Source of the DNA: Bacillota bacterium
GTDB lineage: Bacteria; Bacillota; Clostridia; Tissierellales; Gottschalkiaceae
Direction of reading: 5' to 3'
DNA: 26,211 nt
Assembly (NCBI GenBank): GCA_023420895.1
Contig: JAEZUY010000003.1
Location: 1-26,211, forward strand
The notes beneath the pieces were generated by a model. The model was given only the letters and a program-made list of their open reading frames with translations. It was not told the DNA's origin and made no database searches. Positions 7,433 to 14,717 of the stretch are shown one piece after another. Each line of letters starts with the position of its first letter. Positions within the stretch are counted from its first letter, which is position 1. Position numbers and translations under genes: made by a program.

Positions 7433-8424
7433 TATATATTGCTCCTTCTTAAAAGATATAGAAAAAACGGCCCTCCCACTATCGACATAAGAATTCCCAC
7501 AGGAATCTCCATTCCGCTGAATGCCGCTCTTGTAAAAGTGTCTGAACCTAAAATTAAGATTCCCCCAAGCAGTACTGAAGACGGCAGCAGATATTTATAA
7601 TCCGACCCTACTATCAGTCTGCATATATGAGGCACTATAAGTCCTGCAAATGAAATTATTCCCACATAAGCGGTCGATATTGATGACAGAGCAACTGCTA
7701 TCATAGATATCATAATTCTATTTCTATTAGGCTCAATTCCCAGTCCTAAAGCAGTTTCATCTCCTAAAAGCAGTATATTGCAGTTTTCTGCCGCTAAAAA
7801 GGCTAAAATTATGCATACAAGTGAAATGACAGCAAGAATTACTATGTCATTCCATCCTTTACTGCTTATAGAACCGTTGGTCCACAGCATTAAGCTGGGA
7901 AGTTTTTCCGTATTCAAAAGTCCTATGCCATTTGTAATTCCTCCAAAAATCCCGTTTACTGCTATTCCTGAAAGTATTATTCTAAGCGGTCTGATTCCAT
8001 TCTTCCATGCAAAAGTATATACAAGAATAAACGCCGCTATTCCCCCTATAAATGCGAAAACAGGCAGCAGACTCATAAACTGCGGAAATATAAACATTGT
8101 TGAAATTGCTGCAAGACTCGCTCCTGAAGAAACCCCTATTATACTTGGATCTGCCAAAGGATTTCTCATTACTGACTGAAGAAGCGCACCGGATACAGCC
8201 AGATTTACTCCTGTTATAAGAGCAACTGCAATTCTAGGGATTCTGACAGTCATCAATATTTTTCTATAACCTGAATTTTCTCCTTTTATGAAAGCTTCAT
8301 AAAGCTTTCTATAACCGTCACCTGTACTTCCAGTATTTAAAGACATTAAAATAATCAATAACAGTATTAAAAATAATACAAATATGGCTATCTTCTTTTT
8401 TTTATTTTTCATATCTTTTTTCAT
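7432..8424 (-). CDS. FecCD-family iron/heme ABC permease, subunit 1
   Basis: Polytopic membrane subunit of a BtuC/FecCD-type importer, 330 residues, with about nine to ten hydrophobic segments. After a lysine-rich start come KILMTVRIPRI and the family blocks AVSGALLQSVMRNPLADPSIIGVSSGAS, ILSGIAVNGIFGG, LGDETALGLG, GIISFAGLIVPHICRL (coupling region) and GMEIPVGILMSIVGGPFFLYLL. An in-frame ATG at 8412 is an alternative start. It is clearly paralogous to the permease at 9609-10598. The two most likely form a heterodimeric channel with the ATPase and the IsdE-like lipoprotein. It is unusual that two surface-protein genes (9009-8449 and the sortase) separate the two permease genes. Confidence 0.92.
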   Translation of the reverse strand: MKKDMKNKKKKIAIFVLFLILLLIILMSLNTGSTGDGYRKLYEAFIKGENSGYRKILMTVRIPRIAVALITGVNLAVSGALLQSVMRNPLADPSIIGVSSGASLAAISTMFIFPQFMSLLPVFAFIGGIAAFILVYTFAWKNGIRPLRIILSGIAVNGIFGGITNGIGLLNTEKLPSLMLWTNGSISSKGWNDIVILAVISLVCIILAFLAAENCNILLLGDETALGLGIEPNRNRIMISMIAVALSSISTAYVGIISFAGLIVPHICRLIVGSDYKYLLPSSVLLGGILILGSDTFTRAAFSGMEIPVGILMSIVGGPFFLYLLRRSNI

Positions 8425-8448
8425 TCCATTCTTTATCTGTTTTTAATC

Positions 8449-9009
8449 CTAACTTTTCCATCTTGATTTAATATTAACTATAGTTCCTGCTGCTATAAGA
8501 AATATTCCTGATGTTAAGAAAGGATTCTTCTTTATTATATTTACATTTTCAGAATTATAATATTCTTCTTTTCTAAATTCTTCAGCTTTAACGTCTTCAT
8601 TATGACTATCACTGTCACTGTATTCTTCGGAAATATAATTTTTTATCGGACTCAAAGCTGATTTATCTATATTGCTGTTTTCTCTCGAACTTCTAAGTAT
8701 ATTCACTTCCTGAACATCTTCAAAAACATAAATATTGTCTAAAAATGTATCAGCATTTTCGAATTCTGCATATACGTTTTTAGGAACAGAGAATTTGAAA
8801 AATACTTTCTCATTTTCTTCTCTTTCACCTTCGAAATCCATTCCATTCACCTCTATTTTCATACTGGAAGCAGCATTTATAGATTCTATTCTTATGACTG
8901 AAGTGTCACCAGAATCGTCTATTATAAATTCTCTTTCTTCACTCGAAGACAATGCACTGCCTGACAGAGTCAGAAAAATTATAATAGCAATCAAAACTTC
9001 TTTTAACAT
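8449..9009 (-). CDS. Small secreted protein with an NPFLT-type C-terminal anchor, candidate sortase substrate
   Basis: Not a recognised family. The 186 residues begin with a signal peptide (about 1-22, hydrophobic LIAIIIFLTLSGSALS). A beta-rich segment at 27-106 contains SMKIEVNGMDFEG and FFKFSVPKNVY. This resembles the second half of the Shp-like protein at 11580-12038, which has DIKIEIDGKEV and FLVKFDVPSEE in the same order. A low-complexity acidic stretch (107-158) follows. The C-terminus is KKNPFLTSG (160-168), a hydrophobic run to residue 179 and a basic KSRWKS tail, laid out like a sortase sorting signal but without LPxTG. The gene follows the sortase by 30 bp and has a GGAG site 7 bases before its ATG. 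It could be a dedicated sortase substrate, or simply a membrane-anchored protein. Confidence 0.7.
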   Translation of the reverse strand: MLKEVLIAIIIFLTLSGSALSSSEEREFIIDDSGDTSVIRIESINAASSMKIEVNGMDFEGEREENEKVFFKFSVPKNVYAEFENADTFLDNIYVFEDVQEVNILRSSRENSNIDKSALSPIKNYISEEYSDSDSHNEDVKAEEFRKEEYYNSENVNIIKKNPFLTSGIFLIAAGTIVNIKSRWKS

Positions 9010-9039
9010 AATCTTTCTCCATTCTTTTAATTTATATCA

Positions 9040-9609
9040 TCAGTCCATTTCAGACGTTACTATGAGCCTTTTATCTCCTTTATCTGTACAAGTTACTATT
9101 GTCATAAGCTTTCTGTCTCCGACATCATTAAGCACTTCCACATTATCAGGATTTACTGCGCTCATATTTTTTACATAATAAGAATATTCATCCTCTGCTG
9201 TTATTATTTTTATTAAATCGCCTTTTTTAAGACGATGGACATTATTCAAAACTTCGTTGTAAATATTGCTGTTGTGTCCTGCTATGCAAAAATTTCCCGG
9301 TTCACCAGGCATTCTCGTATGTTTAAAATGTCCTATATTATATTTCAGGTTTTCTTCACTAGTTCCCTGTGTAATAACGGATCTGAGATCTATTGAAGGA
9401 ATTTCAATTATTGCTATTTCTTCTCCCTCTTTGTTCAGATTTATAAGTTTTCTCTGAACTTCAGGTTCCTCTTTATATAGTGATATATGTTCTTCAAATT
9501 TTTTAAGTTTTTCTGCTTCAGCTCTTTTCATATGCGTTCTGAATCCTAATGATACAAGCATCAGAATTACTCCTGTGAATATTATTAAATTTGAAATTTT
9601 TCTAACCAT
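9040..9609 (-). CDS. Sortase (LPxTG-type transpeptidase)
   Basis: Membrane-bound cysteine transpeptidase that links surface proteins to the cell wall. The 189 residues start with a signal anchor (7-24), then a spacer helix, then the catalytic beta-barrel. The catalytic residues are visible: His112 in IAGHNSN, Cys174 in TIVTCT and Arg181 in DKRLIV. The IAGH, LKKGD and TCT pattern fits a class A/D-like sortase; I cannot fix the class. Its ATG overlaps the TGA of the upstream permease, with AAAGGA before it. The obvious substrate is the LPKTG protein in the same operon (13301-14134); the 8449-9009 protein is a second candidate. Sortases coexpressed with iron-surface genes are known from Isd loci. 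Confidence 0.92.
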   Translation of the reverse strand: MVRKISNLIIFTGVILMLVSLGFRTHMKRAEAEKLKKFEEHISLYKEEPEVQRKLINLNKEGEEIAIIEIPSIDLRSVITQGTSEENLKYNIGHFKHTRMPGEPGNFCIAGHNSNIYNEVLNNVHRLKKGDLIKIITAEDEYSYYVKNMSAVNPDNVEVLNDVGDRKLMTIVTCTDKGDKRLIVTSEMD

Positions 9610-10598
9610 CAGTATTTTCCTTTCGTTTTCAGAAGTATAAGAAAGACCGGCGCTCCCAGAATAGCCATTATTATTCCAACTGGAAATTCAAGCGGACTGA
9701 AAAACGTTCTTCCTCCCATATCTGCAACTACTAAAAGACCTCCTCCTAAAATTATACTCAGAGGCATAAGATATCTGTAATTCATTCCCACTATGAATCT
9801 ACAGGCGTGAGGTACAAGAAGCCCTACAAAACTTATTACTCCTGCAGCCGCAGTACTGACTCCGACTAAATAAACTGCAACTATTCCTAAAATAATTCTC
9901 ATTCTGTCAGTATTAACACCTAAACTTTTAGCTGTCTCGTCTCCAAGCATCAGTATATTTGACGGCTTTATGCATAAAAGAGCCAGTATAATTCCTATCG
10001 TTCCATAAACCGCCGCTATTTTCGCATCTTCCCATCCTTTGTAGGCTACACTTCCGCTCAGCCACTGCATAGCTCCCTGAACTTTTCTTCCGTTTATAAA
10101 AGTGAGCAGAGACGTTCCGCCCATGAATATTGCATTAACAGCTATCCCTGAAAGAATTACTCTTGTTGTATCAAGACCTCTTTTCCATGAAAGCATAAAG
10201 AGAACAATGCATGCTGTCATTGCTCCTAAAAAAGCAAATAACGGTGTGAATTCAGCCAGACTTGGAAAATAAAATATTATTATTACCGCAAATAAGCTTG
10301 CTCCTGCAGAAATTCCCGTTATTCCGGGATCTCCCAGAGGATTTTTAATTATAACCTGGAGCATTGCGCCTGCAGCAGAAAGCATTGCTCCTACAAATAA
10401 AGCTACAATAGTTCTTGGTATCCTCATCTGAAGAACTATTGTCGAATTTATGCTAGTTTCTGAATGATTTTTTAATGCCTGTAATACTTCTTTAAAACTT
10501 AAGTCAGCTCCGCCAAATCCTGCAGAAATGAAAAATGCAAATGCAACTGCTATAGCGGAAACTGCTATTATTCCAATATTTTTTTTACTCATTTCCAT
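9609..10598 (-). CDS. FecCD-family iron/heme ABC permease, subunit 2
   Basis: Second BtuC/FecCD-type membrane subunit, 329 residues, with an N-terminal hydrophobic segment and about nine more. Diagnostic blocks are LQMRIPRTIVALFVG, AAGAMLQVIIKNPLGDPGITGISAGAS, ILSGIAVNAIFMGG, LGDETAKSLGVNTDRMR, GVISFVGLLVPHACRF and PLEFPVGIIMAILGAPVFL. The start overlaps the end of the lipoprotein gene by 14 bases and has only a weak ribosome binding site, so it depends on translational coupling. Together with the permease at 7432-8424, this gives the importer two different membrane subunits. Confidence 0.93.
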   Translation of the reverse strand: MEMSKKNIGIIAVSAIAVAFAFFISAGFGGADLSFKEVLQALKNHSETSINSTIVLQMRIPRTIVALFVGAMLSAAGAMLQVIIKNPLGDPGITGISAGASLFAVIIIFYFPSLAEFTPLFAFLGAMTACIVLFMLSWKRGLDTTRVILSGIAVNAIFMGGTSLLTFINGRKVQGAMQWLSGSVAYKGWEDAKIAAVYGTIGIILALLCIKPSNILMLGDETAKSLGVNTDRMRIILGIVAVYLVGVSTAAAGVISFVGLLVPHACRFIVGMNYRYLMPLSIILGGGLLVVADMGGRTFFSPLEFPVGIIMAILGAPVFLILLKTKGKY

Positions 10599-11475
10599 AT
10601 AGCAGATCTCTCATATATATTAAAGATTCATCGGCTCTCAAATTTCCTGTAACATTAAAAATCCTATCATCCAGATCGTACACTTTTCCTTCTTTCACTG
10701 CAGTGAACTGTTTCCATTGAGGATTTTCTGCAAACTCCTTTTCAACTTGCGCTTTAGCCTCATCTATATATCCATGATACATTCTTAAAATTATATCCGG
10801 ATCTTCTTTCAGCGCTACCTCCATGGAAAAAGGCACATATTCTCCTTTTATCTTGGTCTGGTCTGCAATATTTTCACATTTGAGCAGGTTCACAAGACTT
10901 CCTGCAAATGAATCTTTTGTCGCAAGCAGAAATGCTCCCGGCGCTCCAAAAAGAATCATAACTTTCTTCGGTTCTTTTCCCTCGATTGAACTTAGAACCT
11001 CAGCTTCATTAACTTTCAGTCTTTCTATCAAATCCTGCGCTTCCTTTTCTTTTCCATAATTTTTTCCCACTTCCTCTATAGTAGAGAAAACAGCATTATA
11101 AGAAGTCAAATCATAATATTCTGTAGGAATATCCACACTCGAAAGCTTGTCTCCCACTATTTCTTCAAGAGATCCGGAAAGTATATACCTGTCAGGATCC
11201 ATTTCTACTATTTTCTCAAGATCCGGATTCATAGGAAGTCCTACTTCCGGCAGACTTTCCATTTCTTCAGGAAGATCGTATTGAGTAGATATTCTTCCCA
11301 CCATAGGAACTTTCAGCTCGTTAAGTATTTCTCCCATAGCTACACTTCCTGCAATTATCCTTTCTTCACCTTTCGGAACAGATGCTTCTGTCTCAGAAGT
11401 TGGTCCGCAGCCTGCTGCACTCATTAACATAACTCCAGCTAAAATTGAACTTATTATTTTACTTATTCTTTTCAT
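10585..11475 (-). CDS. isdE: Heme-binding lipoprotein of the ABC importer (IsdE/HtsA-like)
   Basis: Extracytoplasmic substrate-binding protein of the FecB/BtuF class, tethered by lipid. I place the start at ATG 11473-11475 (296 residues) because AAGGTG lies 6 bases before it; a GTG three codons upstream (11484) sits inside that site. The signal peptide ends in a lipobox (MSAAGC), giving a lipidated cysteine near residue 23. The VGLPMNPDLEKI and MYHGYIDEA segments match the places where IsdE and HtsA carry their heme-iron ligands, methionine in the N-lobe and histidine in the C-lobe; both residues are present. NPQWKQFTAVKEGKVYDL is typical of the family. It lies 95 bp after the Shp-like gene, with a large hairpin in the gap. 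Heme as ligand is well supported by context. Confidence 0.9.
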   Translation of the reverse strand: MKRISKIISSILAGVMLMSAAGCGPTSETEASVPKGEERIIAGSVAMGEILNELKVPMVGRISTQYDLPEEMESLPEVGLPMNPDLEKIVEMDPDRYILSGSLEEIVGDKLSSVDIPTEYYDLTSYNAVFSTIEEVGKNYGKEKEAQDLIERLKVNEAEVLSSIEGKEPKKVMILFGAPGAFLLATKDSFAGSLVNLLKCENIADQTKIKGEYVPFSMEVALKEDPDIILRMYHGYIDEAKAQVEKEFAENPQWKQFTAVKEGKVYDLDDRIFNVTGNLRADESLIYMRDLLYGNE

Positions 11476-11509
11476 AGCTATCACCTTTTTCTTCTAATTT
11501 CTCCTGAAC

Positions 11510-11539
11510 AGTTTCAGCAGCTTTAAAGCTGCTGAAACT
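11510..11539. repeat. Perfect 30-bp palindrome between the Shp-like and lipoprotein genes
   Basis: Bases 11510-11524 and 11525-11539 are exact reverse complements, giving a 13-bp stem with a TTAA loop. On the minus (transcribed) strand it is followed by GTTCAGGAG, not by a T run, so it does not look like a normal terminator. It may be an mRNA processing or 3'-protecting hairpin, or a weak attenuator, setting different levels of the surface and importer genes. Confidence 0.75.
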
Positions 11540-11579
11540 TTATTTATCAGTAATATAGACTGTTGAATAATTACTTTAA

Positions 11580-12038
11580 TCAGCTGTCTGTGCTTTCCGA
11601 TACTTTTTCTCCTCTGCATTCAGGAACTATTCTGAATGCAACATCTGCCTGCATAGGCACCACATGAAGCGATACTCTTATTTCTGACTCTTCAGAAGGC
11701 ACATCGAACTTAACAAGAAATTCATTGCCTTCAAGTTTTTCTTCTTCATGTTTAACTTCTTTTCCGTCTATTTCAATCTTTATATCTTTCATCCAGTCAG
11801 AACGCAGAAATTTAGTTGTCATATGGTTCCCATCTTTGTCTTTTACTACTGTAGCTTCTGATTCGACATATGTTCCTGCCATTGAAAGTTCCTCCATTTT
11901 ATCTTTCATACACAGTATAGGGCATTTATATGTTCCATAATCTGCTTCAGATACATTTGAAGATTTTCCTGTCATAGTAAAAATTCCTACTATTACTGCA
12001 ACTGCAACTGCTATCCCTATAACTATTCTCTTAGCCAA
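11580..12038 (-). CDS. Membrane-tethered Shp/NEAT-like heme protein with a CxxxC motif
   Basis: Predicted to carry heme at the outer membrane face and pass it to the lipoprotein. The start codon is TTG (12036-12038), fixed by a strong AAGGAGG 7 bases before it; 152 residues. A hydrophobic segment (5-22) acts as signal anchor or signal peptide. The beta-domain (about 35-141) begins with YKCPILCMK, where neighbouring NEAT proteins have YKVPVKLMK, placing Cys39 and Cys43 in a CxxxC motif. ELSMAG (Met53), DIKIEIDGKEV, FLVKFDVPSEE and VVPMQADVAF (Met129) follow. The layout recalls streptococcal Shp, whose heme is held by two methionines. A third cysteine (141) is near the end. There is no sorting signal. 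It follows the SLH-NEAT gene by 28 bp. The Shp relationship is inferred from memory of that family and not computed. Confidence 0.72.
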   Translation of the reverse strand: MAKRIVIGIAVAVAVIVGIFTMTGKSSNVSEADYGTYKCPILCMKDKMEELSMAGTYVESEATVVKDKDGNHMTTKFLRSDWMKDIKIEIDGKEVKHEEEKLEGNEFLVKFDVPSEESEIRVSLHVVPMQADVAFRIVPECRGEKVSESTDS

Positions 12039-12066
12039 ATGAATTCCTCCTTATCTTTAATTTCAA

Positions 12067-13299
12067 TTACTGCACTGTAGCAGCAAGTATGTCATAATAT
12101 GCCCAATGACTGCTGTCTACATCTGTCGGCGCTTTTATATTTTCATTTATTTTATCTTTATCTATGTTTATATTTTTTACTCTGTTTATTATCTTCACAA
12201 CTTCAGCTCTGCTGATATTTTTATCCGGCTTAAATGAAGAATCGCTATAACCTTTTATCCAGTTTTCAGCTACAGCCGTCTTTATTTTTGATTCTGCCCA
12301 GTGTCCTGCTATATCAGTCATTTCTGAAGCTGAATTACTGTCTTTGTTCATTATATTCACTATCATTGTTACAAACTCAGCTCTTGTAACTGAATCTTCC
12401 GGAGCAAACATGCCTTCTCCTTTTCCATTTATATATCCTTTGCTGTAAAGATAAGATACATAATTTGCATACCAGGCTTCTTCTGAGACGTCGTTAAAAC
12501 TATTTTTATAGTCTTTGTTACTGTCAAAATCTTCAGCTAAAGCGAATGTAAGTATTTTAGCAGCTTCACTTCTAGTCATATTGTTGTCTGGTCTGAAACT
12601 TCCATCTGGATATCCGTTAACATAACCGCCGTTTAGATTTTTATCCTTATCTTTTTCTATTTTTATTATTTCTTTATCCACTTTTACTTCTTCATCTTCC
12701 TTAACTTCTTCATTTTCCTTAATTTTTTCATCTTCTTTTATTTCTTCATCTTTTGATGGAACCTCAGGTTCTTCAGAAACATCAGAATCTTTCTTTATTT
12801 CTACTGCATTATCATAGTCTAAAAATACTCTTGCAGCTTGAGAGCCGTCTGAGTCTCCAGAAATAAAATCCATTGCATCTACATTTATTCTCACACCTAT
12901 AACGGACTCTCTAGTTTTATCTCTCGACATCTTGAAAACAGACGGAAATTCTTTATCTGTTCCGTCTAATCCCTTATCTGTCATATATTCAACAGTTTCA
13001 GCCTGTACAAGACTTGAATTGTCAGTGCTCACTCCATTCGGATAAACTTTTAAATTAACAAGATGACCGTGCATGTTCATAAAGTCAAGTCCTTTAAATG
13101 ATAAATATATATCAGATTTTCCATTTTCTTCAACTACCTTAGCTTCCGGAATCAATGCTTTCGCTCCCATAGATTCTGCATCTTCATAAGCTTTCATCAG
13201 TTTAACGGGAACCTTATATTCTGCAGCTAGAGCCACACTTCCCATAGTCATTAAAGCTGCTGTTAAAGATATTAGTAATTTACTTTTACATATTCTCAT
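12067..13299 (-). CDS. NEAT-domain heme surface protein with three SLH repeats
   Basis: Secreted heme-binding protein held noncovalently in the cell wall. The 410 residues comprise a signal peptide (1-26, cleavage after ALA), a NEAT domain (27-165) beginning EYKVPVKLMKAYE, an acidic/lysine linker of imperfect EEIKEDEK-type repeats (182-209), and SLH repeats at about 223-275, 285-340 and 350-400 (YVNGYPDGSFRPDNNMTRSE, YINGKGEGMFAPEDSVTRAE, WIKGYSDSSFKPDKNISRAE). SLH repeats bind pyruvylated secondary wall polymer. In the NEAT domain the usual Tyr-x-x-x-Tyr is absent, while Met44 (ESMGAKAL) and Met143 (NVDAM) align with methionines in the sister proteins. Its ribosome binding site AAGAAGG lies in the last codons of the LPKTG gene, one base upstream, so the two are tightly coupled. 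Confidence 0.92.
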   Translation of the reverse strand: MRICKSKLLISLTAALMTMGSVALAAEYKVPVKLMKAYEDAESMGAKALIPEAKVVEENGKSDIYLSFKGLDFMNMHGHLVNLKVYPNGVSTDNSSLVQAETVEYMTDKGLDGTDKEFPSVFKMSRDKTRESVIGVRINVDAMDFISGDSDGSQAARVFLDYDNAVEIKKDSDVSEEPEVPSKDEEIKEDEKIKENEEVKEDEEVKVDKEIIKIEKDKDKNLNGGYVNGYPDGSFRPDNNMTRSEAAKILTFALAEDFDSNKDYKNSFNDVSEEAWYANYVSYLYSKGYINGKGEGMFAPEDSVTRAEFVTMIVNIMNKDSNSASEMTDIAGHWAESKIKTAVAENWIKGYSDSSFKPDKNISRAEVVKIINRVKNINIDKDKINENIKAPTDVDSSHWAYYDILAATVQ

Positions 13300-13300
13300 T

Positions 13301-14134
13301 CTATTTAACCTTCTTTCTTATTATTATTCCTAATCCTATTAAAATTGCACTCATGACAGCAATTCTTTCTTTGTTAATTAAAGAACCTGTTTTAGGTAAA
13401 TTCTCCGGTGCTGAAGAGTCTTCTGAAGAGGATTTCTGAGGTGCTGAACTTGTTCCGCTTCCAGAAGATGGAGAACTGTTCGATGTACTGTTCGATGTAT
13501 TTTTCGAATCTGCTCCTGTTTTTCCGCTTGAAGGTTTGCTTTCATTTGCATTGCCTTCTGACGAACCGCTTCCGCTGCTCGAAACTTCAGGGGCTTTTCC
13601 ATTAGATTCAGTTGCGCTGGAATAATCCACTATTATTCTCGCATCCTGTTCACCTTTTCCGTCAGATGCTATTTGAGACATTGCATCAACAAGAACTCTA
13701 ACTGGAATTTCTGTCTCCTCGGTATCTTCTCTTTCAAATGTGAAAGCTCTAGGAAATTCTGCTTCCTGGTTATCAAGTCCTTTATCTCTGAAATTTTCCG
13801 TTACTTGAACTTCCTGAGGACTCTTAGACTGACTAGTTAAATCCGTTTCTTTTGGATAAGTATATAATTTAACTATATGACCATACATATTCATAAAAGA
13901 AAGTCCCTTAAAATACAGTGTAAATTTCGGTTTCCCATTCTGAACAACTACTGTAGCTTGAGGCTCTAATGCCTTCGCTCCCATAGATTCTGCATCTTCA
14001 ACCGCCTTTTTCAGTGTAACAGGAACAGAATAAGTTCCGTCTTCAAGTGCGGCATAAGAACTGTTCCCAAATGCAAAAGATATCATCATCAATGAAGCTG
14101 CAGCTGCAGCAATTTTTCTAAATATTCTCTTCAT
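13301..14134 (-). CDS. NEAT-domain heme surface protein with LPKTG sorting signal
   Basis: Secreted heme-binding protein anchored covalently by sortase. I choose ATG 14132-14134 (277 residues) because AGGAG lies 10 bases before it; the ATG at 14143 nearly touches that site. It has a signal peptide (1-29), a NEAT domain (about 33-175) starting TYSVPVTLKKA, a Ser/Asn/Gly-rich spacer (175-245), then LPKTG (246-250), a hydrophobic segment and a basic RKKVK tail. The NEAT domain carries Met51 (AESMGAKAL), FMNMYGH and Met152 (LVDAM) but no Tyr-x-x-x-Tyr. Met51 and Met152 are the candidate heme ligands shared with its sister proteins. It has 8 bp to the flavodoxin gene upstream and 1 bp to the SLH-NEAT gene downstream. 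The sortase in this operon is its natural partner. Confidence 0.93.
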   Translation of the reverse strand: MKRIFRKIAAAAASLMMISFAFGNSSYAALEDGTYSVPVTLKKAVEDAESMGAKALEPQATVVVQNGKPKFTLYFKGLSFMNMYGHIVKLYTYPKETDLTSQSKSPQEVQVTENFRDKGLDNQEAEFPRAFTFEREDTEETEIPVRVLVDAMSQIASDGKGEQDARIIVDYSSATESNGKAPEVSSSGSGSSEGNANESKPSSGKTGADSKNTSNSTSNSSPSSGSGTSSAPQKSSSEDSSAPENLPKTGSLINKERIAVMSAILIGLGIIIRKKVK

Positions 14135-14151
14135 ATCAATCATTCTCCTGT

Positions 14152-14688
14152 CTATTTATTCATCTCTTCAAATACTTTTCTAAATATTTTTCTTGCATTT
14201 TTAAAATCTTCCTCATTAGGCTCTCTCGATTTTTCTCCCGCCTCTATCATCTGAGTCAGAATATCAGGAGTAAGTCCAGGCGGAAGTTTTTCCAAATTCA
14301 TTCCTTTCAGCTTAGAAATAAGATTAGGGTCAACTTTTCCATTACACATGAACTTTGCACATAAAGTGGACGTTTCATCTACAAGCTCTTCCAGATTTTC
14401 TTTTGTTCTCTCTCCATGATAAGAATCAGGATCAGCTCCTATCGTTGCAAACATTCCTATTCTCTTGTTTTTTAATGACTCTATGAACTTTCTCATGTTT
14501 TTTACAGGATAAGCCTGGTCTATCCAGAACCCTGTTATGATAAAATCATAATTTTCTTCCTCTCCTTCATCGAGTTCTTCAAGTTTTTTAATATCGAGCT
14601 CAAAATCTGACACAAGCTCCTCGTAAATTTCTTTTGCAACCCTTTCTGTATTACCTGTTCTGCTAGTATAAACTAATAAAGTTTTCAT
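14152..14688 (-). CDS. Flavodoxin-family protein
   Basis: FMN-dependent electron carrier of the cytoplasm, 178 residues. The FMN phosphate loop is at the extreme N-terminus (YTSRTGNTERVAKEIYEEL). The second flavin loop is probably TGFWIDQAYP, and FATIGADPDSYHGER is the third. The C-terminal third (NEEDFKNARK) is helical and longer than a minimal flavodoxin. A GGAG site lies 10 bases before the ATG. It lies between the exporter genes and the NEAT genes in one transcript. Flavodoxins are known partners in bacterial heme breakdown and tetrapyrrole reduction, so electron supply to heme processing is a reasonable inference; no heme-degrading enzyme is encoded in the window. A general electron carrier is the alternative. 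Confidence 0.88.
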   Translation of the reverse strand: MKTLLVYTSRTGNTERVAKEIYEELVSDFELDIKKLEELDEGEEENYDFIITGFWIDQAYPVKNMRKFIESLKNKRIGMFATIGADPDSYHGERTKENLEELVDETSTLCAKFMCNGKVDPNLISKLKGMNLEKLPPGLTPDILTQMIEAGEKSREPNEEDFKNARKIFRKVFEEMNK

Positions 14689-14717
14689 ATAATTTTCTCT
14701 CCTTCTTTAATTAAAAT

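Noticed and set aside
11510..11539. Rho-independent terminator between the Shp-like and lipoprotein genes
   Set aside because: On the transcribed strand the hairpin is followed by GTTCAGGAG rather than a T run, so it is listed as a palindrome.
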